Position numbers and translations under genes: made by a program
Part shown: one piece after another, positions 30,058 through 39,369 of the stretch
How positions within the stretch are numbered: position 1 is the stretch's first letter
Layout: the number at the start of each line of letters is the position of its first letter
The notes under the pieces: generated by a model
What the model saw: only the letters and a program-made list of their open reading frames with translations
What the model was told of the DNA's origin: nothing
The model's database searches: none
NCBI GenBank assembly: GCA_030374805.1
Contig: JARGSG010000208.1
Location: 124,001 to 188,000, forward strand
DNA from: Gracilaria gracilis
Taxonomy: Eukaryota > Rhodophyta > Florideophyceae > Gracilariales > Gracilariaceae
DNA: 64,000 nt
Reading direction: 5' to 3'

Positions 30058-31875
30058 ATGTCTTTCCGCAGCATTGCTTTGCTTCTCCTCTTGCTGCTCC
30101 TTTGTTCCCATGCTAATGCGAGACGGTCTGACACTATATTGCAGAATTTGTTGGGCAGGTTTGTTCGCCCATCTTCCCGACACTCCCATGCGCGGCGCTC
30201 CTTAGCTGAGCCAGATGAACCGTCCGAGGAGGAAGATTCTGCTGGCGAACATGCGTCTGTGGAGGTTCTGCGCTCCAAGATTGCGGAGCATCGTATCAAA
30301 CTGTCTCGCATGGAGCAGGAGTCGAAGGATTTGGCACACGAAAAGGATTTCCTGGAAAAGTCCATCGAATTGAAAAAGGGGCAGACAAACATGCAAGATG
30401 GACAAGTGAAGCTCAGTCAAGCTGCACTTGAGGACCAGGCCAAGGATATTGCCATGTATAAACGGGAGGCACCTCGAACGCTACAACGATACAATGAGCT
30501 TATCCGAAGACAGCGCCATCTACAACAAACACTCACTCGTCTTCATCACCAATCAGACGAACTGACCACCACCAAGACTGTCATCATGAACAAAATACAG
30601 AATCTCACCGTCAATGATTTAGTTGAACATCATGCAAAGGCTTTGCCAGAAGCTATGGCCGGTGCATTGAGAAAAGGGGCAGCCGTGCTCATCCCCTTCT
30701 TTGACTATCTCGTAATCGCGGCCGACACGAACAACAGGTTAGTCGATCACGTTGGCACAGAAATCGACAAATACACTCATGTGAACATTTCCTCTTCACC
30801 GTTTCTCAGTGGTATACTTTTTTATTGCGTTTTGCTTGTGCCATTGCTCACCGTCTTCGCCATCTTTAAACGCATTCTCGACACGTCAACAAAGATTACG
30901 GTATCCACATGTCTGTTCTTTGGTAATCTGTACTTCATATTGATGTGTGCGTTTAGTGTCTTGGCATCGCTTATCCTAGGACAGGACCCGTTGCGCATAT
31001 GGTCCAAACGGTATGAGACATCGTTTGTGGTTGCGAATTTGGTTCTCGCTGCATATTTCATGTGGCATATCGCGATGCTTGCGTTGCAAACCGCTCTATG
31101 CTTTGACAGGAGAAATCTATCTCAATTCGTCGCAACGGTTACTGTAGGTATTCATTACTTTCTATTCGCATGGCGTAAGGTGTTCACGGACTCACCACCT
31201 GTGATGTACACCTTTAACTACATGGTGTATGCTACAATTTTTTGTTTCGTCTTGTATGAAAGGTACAGCCGGATGAGCAGCCGTCAAGTGAACGATAACG
31301 GCATCATTCGTCTCGTCCACAACGTTGTCAATTCAATTGAAAACAATCTGGGTGACATGCAGAAGTTAAAAACCCTTGGAGGGTCTCTCTTTGGCTCTCT
31401 AACGGTGCAGAGACCCCCTAGCCGTCGGTTTTCAAGACGTCATGTGAGAGTTGTTGTAAGCGACAAACGCAAGCACAAATCTGACAGAGGAGATCGACTG
31501 ACAAGCAAGAAAGCGACTCCTACTGACAGCAACGAGAGCCAAGATGAAGAGCAAGGCCAATTGACTCACCATCGCTCCCGTCGCGGTGGAGCAACGCCAC
31601 ATTCCAAAAGAGGAAGGAGAAATGGATCACCAAGCAACGGTAAGCGATCGACAGGATTCATAAGCATGTTCTTTGGAAATGGAGCAGAGCTTGATTCGTC
31701 TACATCCGAAGAAGACGAAACTGAGTCACCCAGAAGCTTCTGGAGCATGTTCCGGGGAGATATTCCCAAGTCACAGCCACAACACGACTCTCGGCCGCCA
31801 CCGAGGTCTTCCAATCGCTATCGCGAAAGGAAAACCAACCAAGCACCACGTGTTTCAATGTGGAAGTGGTCATGA
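30058..31875 (+). CDS. ER/secretory coiled-coil protein with about five TM helices
   Basis: 605 residues from the ATG at 30058; an earlier in-frame start is TTG. Residues 1-21 are a signal peptide (IALLLLLLLLCSHANA). A lumenal coiled coil follows at about 70-185. Then come about five TM helices between 255 and 410 (LSGILFYCVLLVPLLTVFAI; VSTCLFFGNLYFILMCAFSVLASLIL; VVANLVLAAYFMWHIAML; a helix around FVATVTVGIHYFLFAW; MVYATIFCFVLYERY). The Ser/Arg-rich basic tail (~440-605) should be cytosolic. The layout recalls plant proteins of unknown function with a signal peptide, coiled coil and four or five TM helices. Function unknown. Confidence 0.6.
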   Translation: MSFRSIALLLLLLLLCSHANARRSDTILQNLLGRFVRPSSRHSHARRSLAEPDEPSEEEDSAGEHASVEVLRSKIAEHRIKLSRMEQESKDLAHEKDFLEKSIELKKGQTNMQDGQVKLSQAALEDQAKDIAMYKREAPRTLQRYNELIRRQRHLQQTLTRLHHQSDELTTTKTVIMNKIQNLTVNDLVEHHAKALPEAMAGALRKGAAVLIPFFDYLVIAADTNNRLVDHVGTEIDKYTHVNISSSPFLSGILFYCVLLVPLLTVFAIFKRILDTSTKITVSTCLFFGNLYFILMCAFSVLASLILGQDPLRIWSKRYETSFVVANLVLAAYFMWHIAMLALQTALCFDRRNLSQFVATVTVGIHYFLFAWRKVFTDSPPVMYTFNYMVYATIFCFVLYERYSRMSSRQVNDNGIIRLVHNVVNSIENNLGDMQKLKTLGGSLFGSLTVQRPPSRRFSRRHVRVVVSDKRKHKSDRGDRLTSKKATPTDSNESQDEEQGQLTHHRSRRGGATPHSKRGRRNGSPSNGKRSTGFISMFFGNGAELDSSTSEEDETESPRSFWSMFRGDIPKSQPQHDSRPPPRSSNRYRERKTNQAPRVSMWKWS

Positions 31876-32470
31876 GTTTGCCAGGAGTTTCTGCTTCCTT
31901 GTTTTATTCTTTTTTACACGAGACTCGACACAGCGTTAATTCTGTAAGGTTAACTCGAGACGAAATGTGCCAGCTATCTTAGGTAAAGTAGATATCGCAG
32001 CTCTCGATCTCTGCATACAATTTGTGCCAACCAACGACGACGATCTACGGTACCGTCGGTACATGCGATGGGGAACTTTAGTTACGCAACTGGTGTAGTG
32101 CGCCGTTCTCGACAGTGAGAACGCTGAACACTGCCATTCGCAGCGAGTTAAATAGTCTTGACTTAAATAGTCTTGGCTGACGCAGTGTACGGACTATCTC
32201 GTGCACTATAGCCTCACACGTCACACTAAGCAAGATGAGTGGGTGGGGTCACCAGACATAACTGCAGCTGTAGATGTTTCTTCCGGCTTTACTTTAGAAC
32301 TTGGGTATTAGTAATTGTATTGACAACGCTTGTACAATGAAACAGACGCCATTCATGTACACAGCCAAAAATGCGTGATGCGCGAAAATGCAGAGAAGAG
32401 ACGACGGTGCTGGCAAAGCTCTGTAGTTATGCCCATATAATTGGCAAGGAGAAAATAGTAAAAACAGACT
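31876..32470. other. Convergent 3' intergenic region
   Basis: 595 bp between the membrane-protein gene and the PP2C gene. There is a doubled GACTTAAATAGTCTTG near 32157-32178. No gene is seen. Confidence 0.5.
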
Positions 32471-34195
32471 TCATACAATCTCAAGAGCATCGTCATACTC
32501 AAACTTGCTCTCAACCGGCTCAGAATCAGCAAACGTCGACAGCTCAGCATCGTTATGAACAGAGATGGCTCGTGGTCTTTGAGGGAACTCCAGACCTTCA
32601 TGGCCCACGTATGATGGTGAGCTGGGCGTTACAAGATGATCTGTGACACGATCGCCGGGAGAGAGCTCTGAGGTAGTACTGGATTTAGCAGAGCCAAATG
32701 AAGCAGGCATGGGTGAAGATGGTTGGAGCTGGTTTGGAAGCTGAGGTGCGGAAGTGGTGTCAGACATGACATGAAGAAAGACAACGATGCATGAAATGTC
32801 GTCGATAATTGAATCATCCTCGATCCACTTCTCGGTGGCCAGCTTGACGAGCTTCTCCGCTGCTTCTTGCGCCGAGCCTTCTTCGCGGCAGCTAGCGACG
32901 AAGGAGATGACGTCGTCATTGGACAAAAACTCGAAAATTCCGTCCGACCCAAGCACCAGGAAGTGATCGTCTGGATGTAAGTCAAGCGAGAAAATCTCTG
33001 GATTGCAGCTCACGCCGTAGCGCTTCACCTCCAGATCGCCGAACGAGCGTGACACGGCAAGTCCCGGAGATCGCACATCCGGGCGCCACACTCGCGTCTC
33101 TCCCACGTCAATGCCTTCCCAGTCGTCCACGCGCGCACCGGCGGCCAACAAACGCTCCATTTCGTCGGGACGGGAGGGCTTTTGGTCAATAGATATGGGG
33201 ATGGCGGTGTAGTGATCGGGCAGGCTTCGCGGGCGCTTCTGATCCGACATGGGAAAAGGTTCTGAGTGATGCGCCTCGAACAAGTGTGGCTGTACTCTGC
33301 CGAGAATAGCTCGGCTATCGCCTACGTTTGCACAGTACAAGGTAGAGTGATGGATGAGAACAAAGGTGCCCGTGGAGCCACTTAGACTGTAGTCGACGGT
33401 GACAGGTGGCGCTTCCAGTTTATGCTCCGCATACATCATAGCGCGATGCAGCACATCGGCGATATACTGTGGGTCATGTCGATTAGGCAAGAGCGAGCGC
33501 AGCAAATACGCTTCCACGCGCTGCGCTATGAACATAGAACAGTGATGACCGTGACGGCCATGGCCGTCCAAAGCGGCGAGGAAGCTAAACTGCGACTGCG
33601 GCCCCCAAGGCACAAGCGCGACGAGGCAATCCTGGTTCTCCTTTGCGACGCGGATGGGCTCCCAGCCGGTGCGCGAGCGGAAGCCGACGCTCATGCGAAC
33701 CGGGGTGTCATCCGGTTGGCGGCGGATCTTGATGACCCTGCGCTTGGTGCTGCGCAAGTTCTCGTGGCGCCTGGACTCGAGGTGCGGTGACAGCCAGTGG
33801 TGCAGCCTGCGCAAAGGCGGGTGCCTCGGATGCTTGGGCGGGAACGAATCCCTGGTGGCCGTGGACGGCTCGGAGGTGACGGACTCGGGCGGCGGCGGAT
33901 GGAAGGACGACAGCGGCGAGTGGGGGGCGGGCGGCAAGGCGCGCCTCCAAAGCGGGCGCATTCGGGTTCGCGCGCGCAACGGCCTGCCAAGCGAGGGCGG
34001 GGGGGAGGACGGGGGGCAAGGGGCGGTAGCGGCAGCTGCAGCAGCTGCAGCAGCGGCAGCGGCAGCGGCAGCAGCGGCGGCGGCGGCAGGCGGCGGCGGC
34101 GGCGGTGGCGGCGGTGGCGGCGGCGGTGGCAGCGGCGGCGGCGGCGGCGGCGCAGGAGGCGGCGGGGAAGATGACACACGACGCGCGGGCAGCAT
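32471..34195 (-). CDS. PP2C-family serine/threonine phosphatase
   Basis: 574 residues. Residues 11-60 are a poly-Pro then poly-Ala tract encoded by CCG/GCC-type repeats. The PPM/PP2C catalytic domain spans about 175-490: KENQD for motif 1, LAALDGHGRHGHH (metal-binding Asp212 and Gly213), SGSTGTFVLI, CANVGDSRAILG, SPGLAVSRSFGDLEVKRYGV, FLVLGSDGIFEFLSNDD with a metal Asp, and DDSIIDDISCIVVFL at the end with the DD of the last metal site. All metal-binding acids appear present, so it should be active, dephosphorylating Ser/Thr with Mg or Mn. The C-terminal 80 residues are Ser/Pro-rich. The substrate is unknown. It lies downstream of the GlyRS gene on the same strand. Confidence 0.88.
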   Translation of the reverse strand: MLPARRVSSSPPPPAPPPPPPLPPPPPPPPPPPPPPAAAAAAAAAAAAAAAAAAAATAPCPPSSPPPSLGRPLRARTRMRPLWRRALPPAPHSPLSSFHPPPPESVTSEPSTATRDSFPPKHPRHPPLRRLHHWLSPHLESRRHENLRSTKRRVIKIRRQPDDTPVRMSVGFRSRTGWEPIRVAKENQDCLVALVPWGPQSQFSFLAALDGHGRHGHHCSMFIAQRVEAYLLRSLLPNRHDPQYIADVLHRAMMYAEHKLEAPPVTVDYSLSGSTGTFVLIHHSTLYCANVGDSRAILGRVQPHLFEAHHSEPFPMSDQKRPRSLPDHYTAIPISIDQKPSRPDEMERLLAAGARVDDWEGIDVGETRVWRPDVRSPGLAVSRSFGDLEVKRYGVSCNPEIFSLDLHPDDHFLVLGSDGIFEFLSNDDVISFVASCREEGSAQEAAEKLVKLATEKWIEDDSIIDDISCIVVFLHVMSDTTSAPQLPNQLQPSSPMPASFGSAKSSTTSELSPGDRVTDHLVTPSSPSYVGHEGLEFPQRPRAISVHNDAELSTFADSEPVESKFEYDDALEIV

Positions 34196-34392
34196 ATCTT
34201 AAGTGTACTCGACGACGGCGGGATGGCACCGCCAACAGGACAAGACGCGCGCAATAAAGCGCCACACATCAAGTGGCGCCGCCAGCACACGCCGCGGCGC
34301 ACGCGCCGCGCGCCCGACACCAAATCGACACCGCTCAGCGCGGCGCGCGCGCTGATGATCCGGCGGCACGCACGCGCGCGAGCGCGCGCTGC

Positions 34393-36477
34393 TCAGCTAT
34401 CGGCGGCGGCGGCGGCGGCGGCGTCGAACGGCGGCAACACGCTGCACACGTGTGCCCACGAGCACGCGCCGCGCACCATGTCGGCCACGGCCGCCACGGC
34501 GTCGCGCACCGACGCGCGAACCTGCCGCGTGGAGTCGCGCTCGCGCAGCGTCACCGAGCCGTCGGCCGCCGACTGGAAGTCCACCGTGATGCCGAACGGC
34601 GTGCCCATCTCGTCCGCGCGCGCGTAGCGCCGCCCGATCGACAGCCCCGACTCGTCCACGCGGTTCATCAGCCCGCGCGCGCTCAGCGCCTGCCGCACCT
34701 CCTCCACCACGCCCGAGAACGCCGCGTTCTTGCTCAGCGGCAGCACGCTGCACTTTACCGGCGCCACGCACGCCGGCAGCGCCAGCACCGCCCGCACCGT
34801 CTGCCCCTCCGCCTCCTCCTCTCCCTCGCGCACGTAGTACGAGTGCTCCCACAGGCAGCACAGGATGCGCCCCACCCCGAAACTGGGCTCGATTACCGAC
34901 GGGTAGAAGCTGCGCCCCGACACCGACTTGGTCTCGCTGCGGAACGACACGTGCTCGCCCGTGATCTCCAGCCCACCCACCTGCACCTTGCCCTCGCTCT
35001 CCAGCTGCGCCCTCAGCTGCACCAGCTCGCTCTCGCCCTTCTCCGCCAGCGCCTTCATCACCGTCTGCGCCTTCTTCTTGAACGTGCGCCCCAGCACGCC
35101 CTTGTTGGGCACGCACACCAGCTCCTCCACCCGCCGCGGCTCAGCGTAGTTCTCCCGCGCCATCAGCTCCGTACCAGAACGCTTGGAGTGATTGGCCAAG
35201 TCAAACGCCGACCGGTCCGCCAGTCCGGCGCACTCCACCCACTTGTTCGCCGACAAGCTCTTGATCTCCAGGTCCCAGCAGTCCGACGCGTAATGCGCCA
35301 TCTCGTGCTCCAAGTGCTGCCGGAAGCGCACCAGCTCCATGTTCATACCCACCTTCTCCACAAACAGGCTCGTTCTAGCAATAAAGTAGCCCAATGTCTC
35401 ATTGTTAATCAGCCCCTTGGCCACTGCCTCACCCACGCTGATCCTCAGCGGCACACACTCCCGCGACAACTGCTGCTCACGCCCAAACATGTTGATGTAC
35501 ACGTCCTTCACGCTCTCGAACTTGGCGTGACGCTTATCGTCCGGCTTCACAAAATGTTCAATCTCCGCCTGTTGAAACTCGCGCACGCGCAGCAAGCCAC
35601 CCCTGGGCTTGATCTCGTTTCGGAACGAAAGGCCGATCTGAGCGCATGCAAACGGCAGCTTACCGCCCATTGTCTCCAGCAGTCTCTTGAAGTTGACAAA
35701 AATGCCCTGCGCCGTTTCGGGGCGCAGATAGCCTACCTGGTTGCCGGACGGGCCGATGGACGTTTGAAACATGAGATTGAACGGCGCACACGGCGAGATA
35801 TGGTTGCCCGTCTCCGGCGCCTTGACCTCGTATTTGGTGAGGTACTGGTCCATCTGCGGCTGGTCGAGCTCGTCGAGCGTGGCCAACAGATGCGATATCT
35901 CGTCCTTGAGCGCATGTTGCGGCTGCGTGTGCAGCAGCTGCTCCAGGTGATCGCGCAGCAGATGGTCGGCACGGTACGGCGCTTCCGTCTGCACGTCAGT
36001 GACCATGAGGTCGTTGAACTTGTCCACGTGACCGCTGGCCTTGAGCACGGGGTGCGGCGTGAGGCAAGTAGCCTCCAGCTCCAGCATAGCCTCCTCCACG
36101 ATGAAGTGCTGTCGCCACACAGCCAGCAAGTTGTTCTTGACAGCGCAGCCCGGCGGCCCGTAGTCATACAGACCGGCCACGCCGCCGTAGATCTCGAAGG
36201 ACGGCGCGATGAAGAAGCGGCGGCGTAACAGCACCTGCACGGCGGCGGCGCGCGCAGCCACGGCGTCGGTGTCAGACGGGTCTGCGCGGTGGGCGTTGAG
36301 CTTCTTGCGGGCGTCGTCGACGGCGCGCTTGCATTGGCGTAGCTGTACCTCGGCGGCGGACAGCAGCTCGGGCTGCGAGGGGTCGCATCGCAGCTTGGCG
36401 ACCACGTCGCTCTGCGCCTTGTACGCGTGCGTGGCGGAGTCGACGGCGGCTTCGAGGTGCTGCACTTCGTTAGTCAT
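34393..36477 (-). CDS. GARS: Glycyl-tRNA synthetase, eukaryotic alpha2 type
   Basis: 694 residues from the ATG at 36477. Residues about 10-58 resemble a WHEP domain ([13 protein letters not shown]...[17 protein letters not shown]), as in animal GlyRS. The class II catalytic core follows: [50 protein letters not shown], motif 2 [27 protein letters not shown], motif 3 [20 protein letters not shown]. The anticodon-binding domain ([10 protein letters not shown]...[15 protein letters not shown]) closes the protein. It charges tRNA(Gly). The frame stays open a further 188 codons upstream to 37041 with an Arg/Ala-rich start, so a second, organelle-targeted isoform from an upstream ATG is conceivable. 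Confidence 0.95.
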   Translation of the reverse strand: [694 protein letters not shown]

Positions 36478-36624
36478 GATGGAGGAAGGAGGGGGGGAAG
36501 GGGAATAACAAGCGGAAGAGGCGAACAGTGACAAGCCGCTCGGGGCGGGGGGGCGGTTAGATAAGAGCAGCGATAAGCGGTTAACTTTAGCGTGAGCGTG
36601 AGCAGCAGCAGCGAGCGGCACAAG

Positions 36625-36652
36625 CGTCGACGTCGACGTCGACGTCGACGTC
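36625..36652. repeat. CGTCGA hexamer array
   Basis: Four perfect CGTCGA units plus a variant copy. If the upstream GARS frame is translated, it encodes alternating Ser-Thr. Confidence 0.85.
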
Positions 36653-36734
36653 GGTGCGCAGCGCACACAATCAGCAAAGGCAGGCAGGGTGCCACGGCGA
36701 CGTGAGAGCAGCGCGTCAACGCGGCGACAGCAGC

Positions 36735-36790
36735 ACACGGTGACAGCTGTACACGTTGACAGCTGGGCACTGCGACAGCTGGACACGTAG
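36735..36790. promoter_or_regulatory. Triple (T/C)GACAGCTG cluster
   Basis: TGACAGCTG at 36741 and 36757 and CGACAGCTG at 36773, spaced 16 bp apart. TGACAG is the consensus bound by TALE homeodomain proteins in animals and plants. Use here is inference. Confidence 0.4.
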
Positions 36791-37142
36791 TGCGCGCTAA
36801 CATCGCGCACGCACGTGCATGTGAATTTGGCGTGTTGCACGTTGCAGCGGCAAGTTGCAGGCACGGCGGGCGCAGGCGTGATGGCTGCGCATGATGGCGC
36901 ATTGTGGGCGATGCGCTGTCCGATGGGCCACTGTAAACGCGCGCGCGCGCCAAAAGTTTTGTGCGGTTGAGACGCGCGAGCGGCACGCGCAGCGAGCGCG
37001 ACGCGTCGCTGCTCGTGAGCACTTGTGGCGTCACGTGCCATGTATGTTGTGCCAATAACTTAACGCATCTTTTTAATGTTGCGCTCGGCAAGGAGCGTGA
37101 CCTAACTTATCGTAGACAGCAACACAACTATGGAGCGACAGG

Positions 37143-37210
37143 GGGCGAGAGAGAGAGGGCGAGAGAGAGAGGGCGAGAGAGAGAGGGCGAGAGAGAGAGG
37201 GCGAGAGAGG

Positions 37211-37243
<33 letters not shown>

Positions 37244-37250
37244 CGGAGGA
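37143..37250. repeat. GA-rich microsatellite with GAGAGAGAGAGGGC units
   Basis: Purine-rich run on the plus strand built of repeated (GA)n-GGGC units, degrading into GA/AG dinucleotides and then GGAG-rich sequence. Confidence 0.85.
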
Positions 37251-37468
37251 GGGAGGGAGGAAAGAAAAGGGGGGGGCGTCGTTTCGATCGAGGCGTGCTT
37301 TCACGTGCGCGATGAGCGATGAATGCTTAACGCCGTCCCGAAGCGCTCACAGAGCGCACACACAACCCCTGATGGCTTCCACCGCCTTGCTCCACAGCAC
37401 ACGACTAAAACTAACAGAGTGAGCAGCAACGCGCCACGCGCGCGCGGCCAGCGGCGGCAGACGCGCTG

Positions 37469-37873
37469 TCAGCCCGTCTTCCTTGGCCGCCCGCTTCGCG
37501 ACGACGAAGCGCTGGACGACGAGCTATCGCCCTTGCGCTTGGCGGCGGCTGCGGCTGCGGCGGCGGCAGAGGCGGCGGGCTTGGAGCGCGGCTTGGAGCG
37601 CGGCTTGGGGTTGTTGTTGTTGTTGTTGGCGTGCGCGGCGGCGGCGGAGGCGGCGGCGGCGGCGGCGCCCGATTTGGACAGCGCGTCCAGCAGGTTGGCG
37701 TCCTCTGCGTTGGCGTCCCTGGGGAGCACGCGCGGCTTGAAGGGCGACTCGGAGCATGGGTGCGCGCTCAGCGCGGCGTCCACGGCGGTCTTGAGCGAGT
37801 AGGTGCTGGTGGAGTTGCCGCGCTCGGCGAGGTGAAAGATGGTCCAATCGTCCGGTTGCGAGTAGTGAGCCAT
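37469..37873 (-). CDS. Small Ala/Asn/Ser-rich protein, unknown
   Basis: 134 residues from the ATG at 37873 (MAHYSQPDDWTIFHLAERGNS). An earlier in-frame ATG at 37996 would add 41 residues including a short hydrophobic run (ALLFGTIVVLLDFAMA), possibly a signal anchor. Residues about 1-65 look structured (DDWTIFHL, TYSLKTAVDAALSAHP); the rest is low complexity with poly-Ala, an Asn run, basic SKP-RSKP repeats and a Ser-rich basic end. No family recognised. The non-repetitive N-terminus is the best evidence that it is a gene. Confidence 0.45.
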   Translation of the reverse strand: MAHYSQPDDWTIFHLAERGNSTSTYSLKTAVDAALSAHPCSESPFKPRVLPRDANAEDANLLDALSKSGAAAAAASAAAAHANNNNNNPKPRSKPRSKPAASAAAAAAAAAKRKGDSSSSSASSSRSGRPRKTG

Positions 37874-38223
37874 GGCGAAATCGAGCAGCACGACGATCGT
37901 TCCGAAAAGCAACGCACGACGCGAGCGCAGTGTGAAGAGCGCGCGGGCGGGCGGGCGGGCGGGAGCGGCGACGGCGGTCTTTTTATGTCGGCGCATGGCA
38001 TGTCTCTCATGTGTCTCTCATGTGCGTTGTGTGTGTCTGTGTGTGTGTGTGTGTGTGTGTGACGAGCGCCACCTACGCGGCGCGCGCGCGCAGCAACGTG
38101 TCCACGCGCGGCGCGCGGCGTGACACGCCAGCACGTGGCACAAACGACAAAATGTAACTCATATCGTTAGCGCGACGTTGCCGACCGGGGCGATATTCGT
38201 TGCGCGGGGTCGTCATCGCAACG
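37874..38223. promoter_or_regulatory. Divergent region with TG microsatellite
   Basis: 350 bp between the small Ala-rich gene and the DMT transporter. It includes a (TG)n run at about 38027-38060 and GGCG repeats near 37940. Confidence 0.5.
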
Positions 38224-39369
38224 ATGAGCGTCGGCGAGTGCGCCGACCAAGCGCGCGCGTCGCGCCGTCAGGCGCCGCCGCTGCTGCACATGTTTCTATG
38301 CGCGCTGTGCGTGGCGGCGCTCTCGGTGCTCATGCGCCTCGCGCTGTGGCGTCTGTCGCTATCCGTGTGGCACGTCATCTACATCCGCCCCGTCGTAACG
38401 TGCCCGTTGCTGCTGCTGCTGCGGCTGCGCGCGCACAGCGCGCCCATCATGTGGCGGCCGCGGCCGGCGGCCGCGGCCGCGGCGGCGGCAGCGGCGGCAG
38501 CGGCAGTGCAGTGGCGCCACTACGTGCCGCTGCTAGCGCGCGCGCTGCTGGGCAGCTGCGCGTCGCTCTGTCTGTACGGCTCGCTGTGCTTTGTGCCGGT
38601 AGCGGTAAGCAGCACGTTAGCGGCGAGCTGCCCGCCGCTCAGCGTGCTGTTCGGCTGGCTGTTCGCGGCGGAGCGCGTGCACTGGCGCGACGGCGTGGCG
38701 CTGTTGGGCTGCGTGGCGGGCGTGGTTCTAGTGGCAAACCCGTCGTCCGCCGGCGCGCAGCACATCTCGCCGACGCACATGCTGTGCGGCACGGGCTTGG
38801 CGCTCATGTCCGCCGTGCTGCTGGCCGCCAGCTTTGTGCTTGTGCGCAACTACGCGCACACGTACCACTGGATGCATCACGTGGCCGCGTTCGAGTGCTG
38901 CCTCTTCTCGCTGGGCGTGCTGTGCGGCGCGGTGGCCGGCGCCGGCCCCGACGACGGCGGCGCGCGCAACGAGTGGGCGGCGCGACTGGTGGCGGCGGCG
39001 GCGGCGCTGTGCGGCTTTGGCAGCCAATGCTTCGCAATCCGCGCCATGCAGCGCTGCAAAGTGGCGCCGGCCGTGGTGGTGCAGAACCTCAGCACGCCTC
39101 TGGGCGTGCTGCTCGGCGCGCTTCTTCTGCGCGAGTACGTGTCGCTGCCCACCGCCACCGGCGTACTGCTGGTGGTGCTGGCCGCCATCGTCGTCGCGCT
39201 CAATCATCACGCGCCGCAGCCGCCGCAGCAGCAGCAGCCGCCGCAGCAGCAGCAGCCGCTGCAGCAGCAGCAGCAGCCGCATCAGCAGCAGCAGCCGCAT
39301 CAGCAGCAGCAGCCGCATCAGCAGCAGCCCGCATACGGCGCCATAGCTGACGCCCCAGCCGCTGTGTAA
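38224..39369 (+). CDS. Drug/metabolite transporter (EamA-like) with Gln-rich tail
   Basis: 381 residues from the ATG at 38224; the frame further upstream begins with TTG. About ten TM helices in two EamA repeats: the first includes LLHMFLCALCVAALSVLMRLAL and ends near GVVLVANPSS; the second starts at GTGLALMSAVLLAASFVLVRN and ends LLVVLAAIVVALNHH. LCLYGSLCFVPVAVSSTLAASCPPLSVLFGWLFAAERV and VVQNLSTPLGVLLGALLLREYVSLP are the typical late-helix DMT signatures. A poly-Ala loop sits near residue 85. The tail (~335-381) is poly-Gln/Pro with His, encoded by CAG/CCG repeats. Substrate unknown; membrane unknown. A competing GC-rich frame on the same strand is a shadow. Confidence 0.78.
   Translation: MSVGECADQARASRRQAPPLLHMFLCALCVAALSVLMRLALWRLSLSVWHVIYIRPVVTCPLLLLLRLRAHSAPIMWRPRPAAAAAAAAAAAAAVQWRHYVPLLARALLGSCASLCLYGSLCFVPVAVSSTLAASCPPLSVLFGWLFAAERVHWRDGVALLGCVAGVVLVANPSSAGAQHISPTHMLCGTGLALMSAVLLAASFVLVRNYAHTYHWMHHVAAFECCLFSLGVLCGAVAGAGPDDGGARNEWAARLVAAAAALCGFGSQCFAIRAMQRCKVAPAVVVQNLSTPLGVLLGALLLREYVSLPTATGVLLVVLAAIVVALNHHAPQPPQQQQPPQQQQPLQQQQQPHQQQQPHQQQQPHQQQPAYGAIADAPAAV

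Larger units (their letters stand above)
36478..37468. promoter_or_regulatory. Upstream region of GARS with repeats and TGACAG motifs
   Basis: 991 bp. Contents: a CGTCGA hexamer array (36625-36652), three (T/C)GACAGCTG sites (36741-36781) and a GA-rich microsatellite (37143-37250). The GARS frame is open through the proximal part. The distal end is the 3' UTR of the next minus-strand gene. Confidence 0.5.

Noticed and set aside
34273..36228. 651-codon plus-strand frame opposite GARS
   Set aside because: His/Arg/Leu-rich antisense shadow of a strongly conserved tRNA synthetase.
38178..39350. 390-codon plus-strand frame overlapping the DMT transporter
   Set aside because: Ala/Arg/Gly-only composition from GC-rich DNA; the overlapping frame encodes a coherent multi-helix transporter.
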